A stretch of 7,078 nucleotides of DNA from Lysobacteraceae bacterium (GCA_017990865.1 JAGNNB010000158.1:1-7078); one strand, 5' to 3'; positions 1-6,249 are shown, counted from the stretch's first letter. Translations and numbers: made by a program. Notes: generated by a model not told the origin, from the letters alone.

Positions 1-536
1 CGGCCGCGAATCACGAATTCGTCGCCGTCGCGCACGATCGGCAGCGCGATGTTGGTGGCGTCGGAACTGGCGACTTCCGGTTCGGTCATCGCGAACGCGG
101 AGCGAATCTCGCCGACCAACAAACGCGGCAACCACGGCGCTTGCTGTTCGGGCGTGGCGAATTGCAGCAGCACTTCCATGTTGCCGGTGTCCGGCGCGCT
201 GCAGTTGAAAATTTCCGGCGCGAACAGACTGCGGCCGGTGAGTTCGGCGATCGGCGCGTAATCCAGATTGCTCAAACCGGCGCCATGCGCGGAGTCGGAT
301 TGCGCGGCGTGCGCATGCGGCGGCAGGAACAGATTCCACAGCCCCGCCGCTTTCGCTTCCACTTTCAGCGATTCCAGCAACGGCGGGATCGTCCAGCGCG
401 TGGCGGGGTCGGCCGCATGCGCCTGGAATTCGGCTTCCGCCGGCACGATCTTTTCTTCGACGAAACGCCGCACTTCGGCCTGCAGCCGGCGCGAACGTTC
501 GGAAAACGGAAACAAGGCGTGGGTGTGGTGGCTCAT
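1..536 (-). CDS. Acyl-CoA dehydrogenase, ACAD10/ACAD11-like, N-terminal part (runs off left edge)
   Basis: My own reverse translation gives an open frame from ATG at 536 down to the window edge, 178 complete codons with no stop. It begins MSHHTHALFPFSERSRRL. Residues about 10-145 look like the all-helical N-terminal domain of acyl-CoA dehydrogenases. Residues 148-162 (FAMTEPEVASSDATN) are the flavin/substrate-contact signature that opens the middle beta domain, in the form typical of the ACAD10/ACAD11 branch. Such enzymes use FAD to oxidise acyl-CoA to enoyl-CoA; the ACAD10/11 branch acts on 4-hydroxy- or branched acyl-CoA together with a kinase-like domain. The family is about 400 residues long, so the C-terminal helical domain and catalytic base lie outside the window. 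The gene starts 73 bp after the histidine phosphatase stop on the same strand, so co-transcription is likely. Only a weak purine-rich stretch precedes the ATG. The family call is solid; the substrate is unknown. Confidence 0.9.
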   Translation of the reverse strand, partial: MSHHTHALFPFSERSRRLQAEVRRFVEEKIVPAEAEFQAHAADPATRWTIPPLLESLKVEAKAAGLWNLFLPPHAHAAQSDSAHGAGLSNLDYAPIAELTGRSLFAPEIFNCSAPDTGNMEVLLQFATPEQQAPWLPRLLVGEIRSAFAMTEPEVASSDATNIALPIVRDGDEFVIRG

Positions 537-609
537 CGTGTGCTCTGTCGTGTGCGCGATATTCGGGCTGCGCTATGTTGGGGCGCGTGGTCCATCGGAA
601 ACATCGTCG

Positions 610-1293
610 TCAATAGTACGTCCACAGCGCGCGTTCGCCGTGCAGATGCGGCAACGCATTCCACATGTTCAAGCGCAAACGCCCGCGATGTGGATGGAAT
701 TCCGACACCGCGCTATTGCGCAAGGACAAGTTGAGTTCGACCGCGCGGGTATCGGGCACGTCCAATGCGATCTGCGCCAAACGCGAAATCACGCCGCCCG
801 AGCTCAGCACCAGGGCTTCGCCGCCGTCGGCCAGCACATCCAGTCGCTCACCCGCGGCATGCACGCGGGCGCCGAACGCGGCCCAGGTTTCCGGCACGCC
901 CGGCAATTCCTCGCGCGCCCACGCGAACAGCGCCGCCTGCAGCATCGCGCCGACATCGCGCGGGTCGCCGCTGCGACTGGCGACGGCGATGGGGTCGTTG
1001 GGGTCGCGTTCGAGATACGCGGAGAACACGGCGCGGTGATCGAACTCGGCGAAACCGTCGTCGATGGTGGGTTCGGGCAAGTCGATGCCCTCGGCTGCGA
1101 AAGCCTCGGCCACCGCCTCGGCGGTTTGCCGGTGACGCCGCATCCCGCCGACGACGACCGCTTGGAAGCGATGCCCGCCTCGGGCCAACCAGTTCCCCAG
1201 CCGACGCGACTGCGCCCAGCCGAGATCGGAGAGATTGTCGTAATCGGCGGCGGCGAAGCTGGCCTGGCCGTGGCGTACGAGCAACAGGGTCAT
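610..1293 (-). CDS. Histidine phosphatase (phosphoglycerate mutase-like) family protein with variant second catalytic site
   Basis: The protein is 227 aa if started at the ATG at 1293, giving MTLLLVRHGQASF. The RHG catalytic motif (R7-H8-G9) then sits at its usual place right after the first beta strand. The frame stays open upstream to 1464, but those 57 residues look non-coding. A conserved-arginine motif follows (GGMRRHRQTAEA, about 49-60), then the acid region FAEFDH (81-86). The second catalytic site reads VLSSGGVISR (162-171), with Ser165 where classical members have His (SHGG). Known family members transfer phosphate through a phospho-His on the RHG histidine. Members with SSGG/TSGG are, from memory, common beside acyl-CoA dehydrogenases and APH-like kinases, so this could dephosphorylate an acyl intermediate or metabolite; that is inference. 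No clear Shine-Dalgarno is visible before 1293. It ends TYY-stop at 610, 73 bp before the acyl-CoA dehydrogenase. Confidence 0.88.
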   Translation of the reverse strand: MTLLLVRHGQASFAAADYDNLSDLGWAQSRRLGNWLARGGHRFQAVVVGGMRRHRQTAEAVAEAFAAEGIDLPEPTIDDGFAEFDHRAVFSAYLERDPNDPIAVASRSGDPRDVGAMLQAALFAWAREELPGVPETWAAFGARVHAAGERLDVLADGGEALVLSSGGVISRLAQIALDVPDTRAVELNLSLRNSAVSEFHPHRGRLRLNMWNALPHLHGERALWTYY

Positions 1294-1477
1294 GCGCGGC
1301 GACGCGATGGGAAAAGGGCGAGGCGCATGCAGCGGTTCCGAGACGAAGCAGCCGTCATCGTACGGGTTGGTTCGTCCGAGTGGGAGCGGGTAGACCCCGC
1401 CGCCTCGCGCCTCGCCGCGCATCTCGCTTCGACCCGGGCCATTCGCGGAGCCCGAGAGCGGCACACCGAGCGGTTAC

Positions 1478-1491
1478 TTGATCCACGTCAA
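1478..1491 (+). promoter_or_regulatory. Candidate FNR/Anr-type box upstream of the TonB receptor
   Basis: The sequence TTGAT-CCAC-GTCAA matches the FNR/Anr consensus TTGAT-N4-ATCAA at 9 of 10 defined positions with exact spacing. Its centre is 1484.5. A class II site centred at -41.5 would place the transcription start near 1526 and the -10 at 1514-1519, where AATGAT (4/6 to TATAAT) is found. The box ends 19 bp before the Fur box. It is a prediction from pattern only; another Crp/Fnr-family regulator is possible. Confidence 0.45.
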
Positions 1492-1510
1492 ATACGAACC
1501 GCTTTTATTT

Positions 1511-1529
1511 GAGAATGATTCGCATTATA
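1511..1529 (+). promoter_or_regulatory. Fur box in the TonB receptor promoter
   Basis: GAGAATGATTCGCATTATA matches the classical 19-bp Fur consensus at 14 of 19 positions, including both AATGAT and CATTAT cores. It lies 75 bp before the chosen receptor start and overlaps both candidate -10 hexamers, the expected arrangement for iron-dependent repression by Fe2+-Fur. Its place upstream of a siderophore receptor strongly supports the call. Confidence 0.82.
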
Positions 1530-1531
1530 GT
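1514..1531 (+). promoter_or_regulatory. Candidate -10 region of the TonB receptor promoter
   Basis: Two alternatives lie inside or at the edge of the Fur box. TATAGT at 1526-1531 is 5/6 to TATAAT with a poor -35 (TTTATT, 1504-1509, 16-bp spacer). AATGAT at 1514-1519 is 4/6 and correctly placed for class II activation from the FNR-type box. Either would give a leader of roughly 65-80 nt. The sequence alone does not decide between them. Confidence 0.35.
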
Positions 1532-1603
1532 GCGCTGGCCGCGGTCGCCGATTCCAGCCATCCGCCCCAGTCATACGCATTCGCTGCGTCGAGTCCCCTG
1601 GCC

Positions 1604-3841
1604 ATGAATCCGAAGCGCCGCCCCATCCGCCTCCCCGCACTGCGCCCTTCCCCGCTCAGTCTCGTCCTCGGTTCGATCCTCGCCGCCTCGGTGGCCCCCG
1701 TCGCTTACGCCTCCGCAGCCTCCGCGCCCGACGCCCCGGCGGCGGAAAAAGAGGCGGTCGAACTCGATGTCGTCCGCGTCAAGGGCGCGCGGCTGCGCGG
1801 TTACACCACAGAGCGCAGCACGGCGGCGACGCGCACCGACACGCCGCTGCGCGATGTCCCGCAAGCGATATCGGTGGTGACCGAAGAACAAATTCGCGAT
1901 CGCTCGGTACAAAGCATGTCCGAGGCCGTGCGCTATGTGCCCGGCATCGGCATCACACAGGGCGAAGGCAATCGCGACGGCCTGGTGTTCCGCGGCAACA
2001 GTTCCACCGCCGATTTCTTCGTCGACGGCATGCGCGACGATGTGCAGTATTTTCGCGACACCTACAACATCGAACGCATCGAAGCCTTCAAAGGTCCGAA
2101 CGCGATGATCTTCGGTCGCGGCAGCCCGGGCGGTCTGCTCAATCGCGTGACCAAGCTGGCCGATTGGCGCGAATCCGCCGATCTCACGCTGCAACTGGGC
2201 GATGGCGAAAAACGCCGCGCCGTCAGCGATGTCGGTCATGTCTTCGGCGACGATGTCGCGTTCCGCGTCGCGGGCGTGTACGAGGATTCGGAGAGCTACC
2301 GCGACGAGGTGATGTTGGAGCGCCGCGGCCTGAATCCCACGCTGTCGATGGTCGTCGGCGAAAACACGCGCATCGGCCTCGGCTACGAATACTTCGCCGA
2401 CGAGCGCACCGCCGATCGCGGCATCCCTTCGCGCACCGCCATAACCGGCGGAACGCGGTTGCCGGTGCGCACCGACCCGTCCACATTCTTCGGCGACCCC
2501 GACGCCAGCATCGCCACCGTGCGCGTCGACGCGTTCAATGCGTTGATCGAACACGACTTCGGCGACGGCACGGTGCTGCGCAATCGCACGCGTTGGGCCG
2601 ATTACGACAAGCTGTATCGCAACGTGTTTCCGGGTAACGTCAACGAAGCCGCGGCGACGGTGTCGCTCTCGGCTTACGACAACGCCACGCAGCGAAAGAA
2701 TATCTTCAATCAGACCGATGTGATCTTCTCGGCCGCGACCGGCGCGATCGAACATAAATTCATGATCGGCGCGGAGTTCGGTCGTCAAGACACCGATAAC
2801 CTGCGTCGGACCGGCACGTTCGCGCTCGGCGCAGGTTCGCCGTGCCTCAACACCAGCGGCACGGGGTTCGCCGCCACGTGCTCGGTCGCGCTGTCGTCGC
2901 CGAACGTGTCGCCGGTCGTGAGTTACGCCAACGCCGCCAGCGACGGCAATAACCGCGGCACCGTGAACCTCGCCGCGCTATACGCACAAGATCAGATCGA
3001 GTTCTCGCCGCAATGGTCGGCCGTCGTGGGTCTGCGTTTCGATCGCTTCGATGTCGATTTCTTCGACCGCCGCACGGCCACCGCGGAAGCGCAGCGCCGA
3101 TTGTCCTCGAGCGACGCGCTGTGGTCGCCGCGCGCGGGTGTGATCTTCAAACCCATCGAGCCGGTTTCGCTGTACGCGAGTTACGGCGTGACCTATCTGC
3201 CGCGCTCGGGCGAACAACTCGGTTCGCTGGCGTTCAATACGCAATCGCTGGATCCTGAAAAATTCGAGAACATCGAGTTCGGCGCGAAATGGGAAATGCG
3301 CCCGGGTTTGATGGCCGAAGCCGCGATCTATCACCTCGATCGCAGCAACGCGGCGGTGACGGACCCGACGGATGCCACGCGATTGGTGCTGCTGAGCGGG
3401 GACAGTCAGCGGATCGACGGCGCGGAACTGTCGTTGTCGGGCCAGCTCACCGAGCGCTGGCGAGTCGTCGGCAGCTACGCCCGGCAGGATGCGCGCACGC
3501 TGCAAAGCGTCGGCACGACGCCCGCCGGTCGCACGCTCGCGCAAACGCCGGAGACATCGGTGGGGCTATGGAATCGCTTCGATCTCAACGAACGCTGGGG
3601 GTTCGGCTTGGGCACGACCTATCGCAGCGCCTCATTCGCGACGATCAGCAACGCGGTGACGCTGAAGTCCTATACGCGCTACGATGCGGCCGTCTACTAC
3701 GCCTTCGATGAACGTTTCTCGGCGCAGGTCAATCTCGAGAATCTGTTCGATAAGCGCTACTACCCATCGGCGCATACCGACAACAACATCACGCCGGGCG
3801 CGCCGCGCACCGCGTCGCTGACGTTGCATCTGAAGTTTTGA
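1604..3841 (+). CDS. TonB-dependent siderophore receptor, catecholate (Fiu-like) type
   Basis: The protein is 745 aa from ATG 1604. The frame is open from 1478, but that would translate through the Fur box; at 1604 the protein starts with a proper signal peptide (MNPKRRP, then hydrophobic SLVLGSILAASVAPVAYASA, cleavage near residue 38). A likely TonB box is VELDVVRVKG (52-61). The plug domain spans about 75-185, with DVPQAISVVTEEQI, SEAVRYVPGI, RGNSSTADFFVDGMRDD and IEAFKGPNAMIFGRGSPGG, all typical of siderophore receptors. The beta-barrel runs from about 190 to the end, closing with NLFDKRYY (713-720) and terminal LHLKF ending in Phe, as required for outer-membrane insertion. C414 and C426 could form a disulfide in an extracellular loop, as in Fiu-type receptors. 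It imports ferric siderophore with TonB-ExbBD energy. Catecholate specificity is inferred from resemblance only. No strong Shine-Dalgarno is visible. The PepSY gene follows 118 bp downstream. Confidence 0.93.
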   Translation: MNPKRRPIRLPALRPSPLSLVLGSILAASVAPVAYASAASAPDAPAAEKEAVELDVVRVKGARLRGYTTERSTAATRTDTPLRDVPQAISVVTEEQIRDRSVQSMSEAVRYVPGIGITQGEGNRDGLVFRGNSSTADFFVDGMRDDVQYFRDTYNIERIEAFKGPNAMIFGRGSPGGLLNRVTKLADWRESADLTLQLGDGEKRRAVSDVGHVFGDDVAFRVAGVYEDSESYRDEVMLERRGLNPTLSMVVGENTRIGLGYEYFADERTADRGIPSRTAITGGTRLPVRTDPSTFFGDPDASIATVRVDAFNALIEHDFGDGTVLRNRTRWADYDKLYRNVFPGNVNEAAATVSLSAYDNATQRKNIFNQTDVIFSAATGAIEHKFMIGAEFGRQDTDNLRRTGTFALGAGSPCLNTSGTGFAATCSVALSSPNVSPVVSYANAASDGNNRGTVNLAALYAQDQIEFSPQWSAVVGLRFDRFDVDFFDRRTATAEAQRRLSSSDALWSPRAGVIFKPIEPVSLYASYGVTYLPRSGEQLGSLAFNTQSLDPEKFENIEFGAKWEMRPGLMAEAAIYHLDRSNAAVTDPTDATRLVLLSGDSQRIDGAELSLSGQLTERWRVVGSYARQDARTLQSVGTTPAGRTLAQTPETSVGLWNRFDLNERWGFGLGTTYRSASFATISNAVTLKSYTRYDAAVYYAFDERFSAQVNLENLFDKRYYPSAHTDNNITPGAPRTASLTLHLKF

Positions 3842-3873
3842 CCAGCGCTCAGCCGCTGATTCCTACCGACTCA

Positions 3874-3909
3874 TCGACCGAAGTCTCGACCGAAACCTCG
3901 ACCACCGCA
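3874..3909 (+). repeat. Short 12-bp tandem repeat between receptor and PepSY genes
   Basis: TCGACCGA-type units start at 3874, 3886 and 3898, exactly 12 bp apart: TCGACCGAAGTC, TCGACCGAAACC, TCGACCACCGCA. A further TCGACCGA occurs out of phase at 3918-3925. It lies in the 118-bp spacer. Its function is unknown; it may be slippage-derived. Confidence 0.6.
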
Positions 3910-3959
3910 TGGCGACATCGACCGATGTCGTCGTCTCCGCCCTCCGACGCCCATACGCC

Positions 3960-4577
3960 ATGAACACGACCGCTCGCCCGCGCGCCTCCGCCACCACCTA
4001 CCGCTGGGTCCGTCAATTCCATTTGTGGATCGGCGCCTGGGGTGCGATCGCCGCGATCCTGTACGGCTTCAGCGGTTTGGTGATGAATCACCGCTTCGGC
4101 GATGGCGCCTGGCCGCAGGGCGATAGCCACGAAACCGGGCGCGCGTCGTTGTCGGTGCCGAACGAAGCGCGCGCCAGCGCCGAAGCCTTGTCGATCTGGT
4201 TGCGCGCCAGCGAAGGTTTGGATGCGCAGGTGATCCGCAAACCGCCACCGGATGCGAAAGGCCCGCCGAAGTGGACGCTCAGCGGCGGCACCGCGCGGGA
4301 AAGTTGGTCGCTGGAATACAAACCCGGCGAGGACAACGCCGAACTCAAGCGCAGCCGGCACACGCTGTTGGCCGCGATCAACCGCCTGCACAAAGCGGTC
4401 GGCGGCGGCGGCGCATGGATTGTGCTGGCCGACAGCTTCGCCGTCGGCATGATTCTGCTCGGCCTGTCGGGCGTGTGGATGTGGGGCCGCGGACGTAGCT
4501 GGAAACAGATGCTGCTCAGCGTGTTCGCGGCGTCGGTCGTGGTGCTCGCTGGGGTGCTGATACCGAATCTGCTGTAG
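3960..4577 (+). CDS. Small PepSY-associated TM-helix protein, putative ferrisiderophore/iron-uptake inner-membrane protein
   Basis: The protein is 205 aa from ATG 3960; an in-frame ATG at 3909 would add 17 residues. Neither has a clear ribosome site, and conserved-looking sequence begins only at YRWVRQFHLWIG (14-25). TM1 spans about 22-42 (ending GFSGLVMNHR) and is followed by a periplasmic PepSY-like segment (about 45-143, with PPKWTLSGG and SWSLEYKPG). The motif NRLHKAVGGGGAW (141-153) leads into TM2 (153-176), and TM3 is about 184-204. Positive residues suggest a cytoplasmic N-terminus. H21, H44, H134 and H144 flank the membrane segments and could bind heme or metal; that is inference. Larger PepSY_TM proteins such as FoxB and FpvG reduce ferric siderophores at the inner membrane, and small members often follow TonB receptors, so a role in iron release or uptake is likely. 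It is probably co-transcribed with the receptor. The exact function is unproven. Confidence 0.82.
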   Translation: MNTTARPRASATTYRWVRQFHLWIGAWGAIAAILYGFSGLVMNHRFGDGAWPQGDSHETGRASLSVPNEARASAEALSIWLRASEGLDAQVIRKPPPDAKGPPKWTLSGGTARESWSLEYKPGEDNAELKRSRHTLLAAINRLHKAVGGGGAWIVLADSFAVGMILLGLSGVWMWGRGRSWKQMLLSVFAASVVVLAGVLIPNLL

Positions 4578-4603
4578 CGCTGCCGTCCAGCGCAGCGTCG
4601 TCT

Positions 4604-4626
4604 GCGATCGCGCAAAGCGCGATCGC
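4604..4626. terminator. Perfect palindrome between convergent genes, possible bidirectional terminator
   Basis: GCGATCGCGC (4604-4613) and its exact complement (4617-4626) enclose an AAA loop, giving a 10-bp GC-rich stem. It sits in the 53-bp gap between the PepSY stop (4577) and the MBL-fold stop (4631), the right place to end both transcripts. Neither strand has a T-run after the stem, so it is not a canonical intrinsic terminator. Confidence 0.5.
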
Positions 4627-4630
4627 GCGA

Positions 4631-5431
4631 TCAACGATTGACCGCCAGACGCGGCCGACCTGCCTGAGCGCTGAAGTTCATGGGGCCGATCAAATCGATG
4701 CCGCAATCCAATCGATGCAACCAATCGAGCATCGCCTGCTGCGCTTGGCCTCGGAACGGCATGCCGTGTTGGGGCACGATCATCGTGGGATCGAGTTCGC
4801 GCACCATGTCCACCCACAAGCGCACCGCGCGATTGCTCGCCATGTAGCGCTTATGGAAGCCTTCCATGCACGGGCGGTAGCTGTCGAAATCCTCGACGAA
4901 ACCGTAAGGCGTGCCGCTGGACATCAAACCCGAGCAGATATCGCCCGAGAACAGAATCCCGCTGGTCTCGTCGTAGAACGACAGGTTGCCCACCGAATGC
5001 AGGAAATGCGCCGGCAACGCGACGATGTGCGTATCGCCCAAAGCGATCCGCGCGCCCTCGTCTTCGACCAGCAGATAGCGTTCGCTACCGGCGTTCTCCA
5101 TGTAGTAAGGCACCAGATGCGGCACGAACCGGCCCCAGAGCTTGGAGCAGACCACGCTGGCCTGGGTGTAAAGCAGCCATTTGTCCACCGAACCGATGAT
5201 GTCCGGGTCCTGATGCGAGCACAGGATCAAATCGAGCTGATGCGGACGAACGTGGCGACCCAGCGCCAATTGCAGCGGGATGTACAGCAACGACCCGCCC
5301 GGGTCGATCAGCGCGGAATGGTCGCCGTGGACGACCAGAAATTGATTGGCCTGTACGCCATCATCGCCGCGAACCAAATCGTTGAAAGCGACGCAACGAT
5401 GCGTCTCGGAACCATGCAGCACGAAGCCCAT
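4631..5431 (-). CDS. Stand-alone MBL-fold di-iron protein (flavodiiron/ODP-like)
   Basis: The protein is 266 aa. The ATG at 5431 is preceded by AAGGA at 9 nt. It has a metallo-beta-lactamase fold: strand LVVHGDHSALIDPGG (32-46), then the metal motif CSHQDPDI (71-78), with H73, D75 and D77 in place of the hydrolase HxHxDH. Further ligands are LHSVGNL (H145), FSGDICSG (D164) and PQHG (H222). The HxE/DxD pattern is that of flavodiiron proteins and the ODP oxygen-binding family, which carry Fe-Fe and bind or reduce O2 or NO, rather than of zinc hydrolases. The fused C-terminal flavodoxin domain of flavodiiron enzymes is absent; after H222 there are only 44 residues. It could be a di-iron O2/NO sensor, or a reductase using a separate electron donor. 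An FNR-type box lies upstream. It is convergent with the PepSY gene and 180 bp downstream of HutD on the same strand. Confidence 0.85.
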   Translation of the reverse strand: MGFVLHGSETHRCVAFNDLVRGDDGVQANQFLVVHGDHSALIDPGGSLLYIPLQLALGRHVRPHQLDLILCSHQDPDIIGSVDKWLLYTQASVVCSKLWGRFVPHLVPYYMENAGSERYLLVEDEGARIALGDTHIVALPAHFLHSVGNLSFYDETSGILFSGDICSGLMSSGTPYGFVEDFDSYRPCMEGFHKRYMASNRAVRLWVDMVRELDPTMIVPQHGMPFRGQAQQAMLDWLHRLDCGIDLIGPMNFSAQAGRPRLAVNR

Positions 5432-5440
5432 GACGGAAAA

Positions 5441-5445
5441 TCCTT
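5441..5445 (-). promoter_or_regulatory. Ribosome binding site of the MBL-fold gene
   Basis: AAGGA on the minus strand is separated from ATG 5431 by 9 nt. It supports this start, which also begins the recognisable fold. Confidence 0.6.
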
Positions 5446-5468
5446 GCGCGGGGAGAACAATGGCGCGC

Positions 5469-5474
5469 AGGGTA
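5469..5474 (-). promoter_or_regulatory. Candidate -10 for the MBL-fold gene
   Basis: TACCCT on the minus strand has the key T, A and final T of TATAAT (3/6). It lies exactly where a class II FNR promoter centred on the box at 5497-5510 would need it, giving a start near 5462 and a leader of about 30 nt. By itself the hexamer is weak. Confidence 0.3.
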
Positions 5475-5496
5475 CGAAGAGGCGCTCGCGATCTTG

Positions 5497-5510
5497 TTGA
5501 TCGACCTCAA
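5497..5510 (-). promoter_or_regulatory. Candidate FNR/Anr-type box upstream of the MBL-fold di-iron gene
   Basis: On the minus strand the sequence is TTGAG-GTCG-ATCAA, 9 of 10 defined positions of TTGAT-N4-ATCAA with exact spacing. Its near edge is 66 bp from the ATG at 5431. Activation of a gene whose product resembles O2/NO-binding di-iron proteins is biologically sensible. It is the second such box in the window. Prediction from pattern only. Confidence 0.5.
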
Positions 5511-5611
5511 CATCGCCGCTGCCGCAATGGTTTGCAGCCCGACGCGACGACGGATTTACGGACGCGCGTCGCGGAATGCATTGCGCGAACGCGCGCCGCG
5601 CTGATTCGGAG

Positions 5612-6244
5612 TCACGCATCGCGCACGCGGAGACGAATCACCAGCGCTTCGCCGCCGCCCTCCAATACGAAACGGGAACGCATTGCGTCCGCATGCAACA
5701 GGAACGTGTCAGCCGCGGCCGCGCTGCATCCATCTGCGGCGGAAGCGACCTCGGCCTGACCGGCGAGCACGTGGATCGCCCAGTGCTCGCCCGGTTCGAC
5801 GAACAACACCATCGAGCCCACCAAGGGGCGATGCCAGACGGCGGCGTCGATGCGATCGCGACGCCACATGACGTTGAAATCGTGGGTCGGACCATCGATG
5901 GGCTCGCCGCGCAACGACCGTTCTCCCGAAAACCGATGACGACCGTGCGGCGGATCGAGCAGCACCGTCTCGCCGTCGTCGAAATGCAGGCGCATGCCGT
6001 TGCCGCGCAACAGGATCAATTCGCGATCGATGCCCGGAAACGCAGAAAATGCGGCGTCTTGCTCGACCTCGGCGATCGACAATCGCCACAGCCAATCGTC
6101 GCCGGCGGGCGTCGCCTCGTTCTCGCCGTCGGGCTTGGCTGCGAGTGCAGATTGACGATGGATTTCGCGCGTCCAACCCAAGCCGTTACGCCAGCGCTCG
6201 CGGCGGTACTCATGGGCAGGCAATAAGCGCAGGCGATCGGGCAT
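5612..6244 (-). CDS. HutD/Ves family protein
   Basis: The protein is 210 aa. The ATG at 6244 has a strong GGAGG at 5 nt, which fixes the start. Recognisable HutD/Ves features are ERWRNGLGWTREI (16-28), DWLWRLSIAEVEQDAAFSAF (50-69), the strand GIDRELILLRGNGMRLHF (71-88), and DFNVMWRRD (122-130). The C-terminal half (VLFVEPGEHWAIHVLAGQAE, about 146-165) continues the bicupin-like beta structure. The family has a cupin fold. HutD is often near histidine-utilisation genes and has been proposed to limit their activity, while E. coli Ves is linked to cold and osmotic response; the biochemical role is unsettled. No hut genes are visible here. The insert AKPDGENEATPAGDD (36-50) looks like a flexible loop. 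The MBL-fold gene follows 180 bp downstream but appears to have its own promoter. The gene-symbol field is left empty because orthology to hutD is not shown. Confidence 0.88.
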   Translation of the reverse strand: MPDRLRLLPAHEYRRERWRNGLGWTREIHRQSALAAKPDGENEATPAGDDWLWRLSIAEVEQDAAFSAFPGIDRELILLRGNGMRLHFDDGETVLLDPPHGRHRFSGERSLRGEPIDGPTHDFNVMWRRDRIDAAVWHRPLVGSMVLFVEPGEHWAIHVLAGQAEVASAADGCSAAAADTFLLHADAMRSRFVLEGGGEALVIRLRVRDA

Positions 6245-6249
6245 GGCGT

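Larger units (their letters stand above)
1294..1603. other. Divergent intergenic region with FNR-type and Fur sites
   Basis: This stretch of about 310 bp separates the minus-strand phosphatase from the plus-strand TonB receptor. Its left part (1294-1470) is GC-rich and shows no recognisable motif. The part from 1474 to 1535 is distinctly AT-richer and holds the FNR-type box, the Fur box and candidate -10 elements listed separately. No convincing promoter for the phosphatase was found. A TTGACG at 1491-1486 on the minus strand resembles a -35 but has no matching -10 at 16-18 bp. Confidence 0.6.

Noticed and set aside
1294..1464. Upstream extension of the histidine phosphatase to 1464
   Set aside because: The extra 57 residues precede the strand that should open the fold (TLLLVRHG) and look non-coding.
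268..1512. Long plus-strand open frame (414 codons) opposite the phosphatase and dehydrogenase
   Set aside because: It is a shadow of two well-supported minus-strand genes in GC-rich DNA, is Arg/Ala/Gly-rich and shows no family motifs.
1478..1603. Earlier start of the TonB receptor at ATG 1478
   Set aside because: It would put the FNR-type box, Fur box and promoter inside the coding region and place 42 residues before a proper signal peptide.
1571..2788. Minus-strand open frame of 405 codons inside the TonB receptor
   Set aside because: The receptor reading on the plus strand is unmistakable; the antisense frame has no recognisable domain and arises from codon bias.
3849..4817. Minus-strand open frame of 322 codons spanning the PepSY gene and the convergent junction
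   Set aside because: It overlaps PepSY entirely and the end of the MBL-fold gene, and its low-complexity composition fits an antisense artefact.
4715..5500. Plus-strand open frame of 261 codons opposite the MBL-fold gene
   Set aside because: Antisense to a gene with complete metal-ligand motifs and a ribosome site; His/Arg/Gln-rich shadow.
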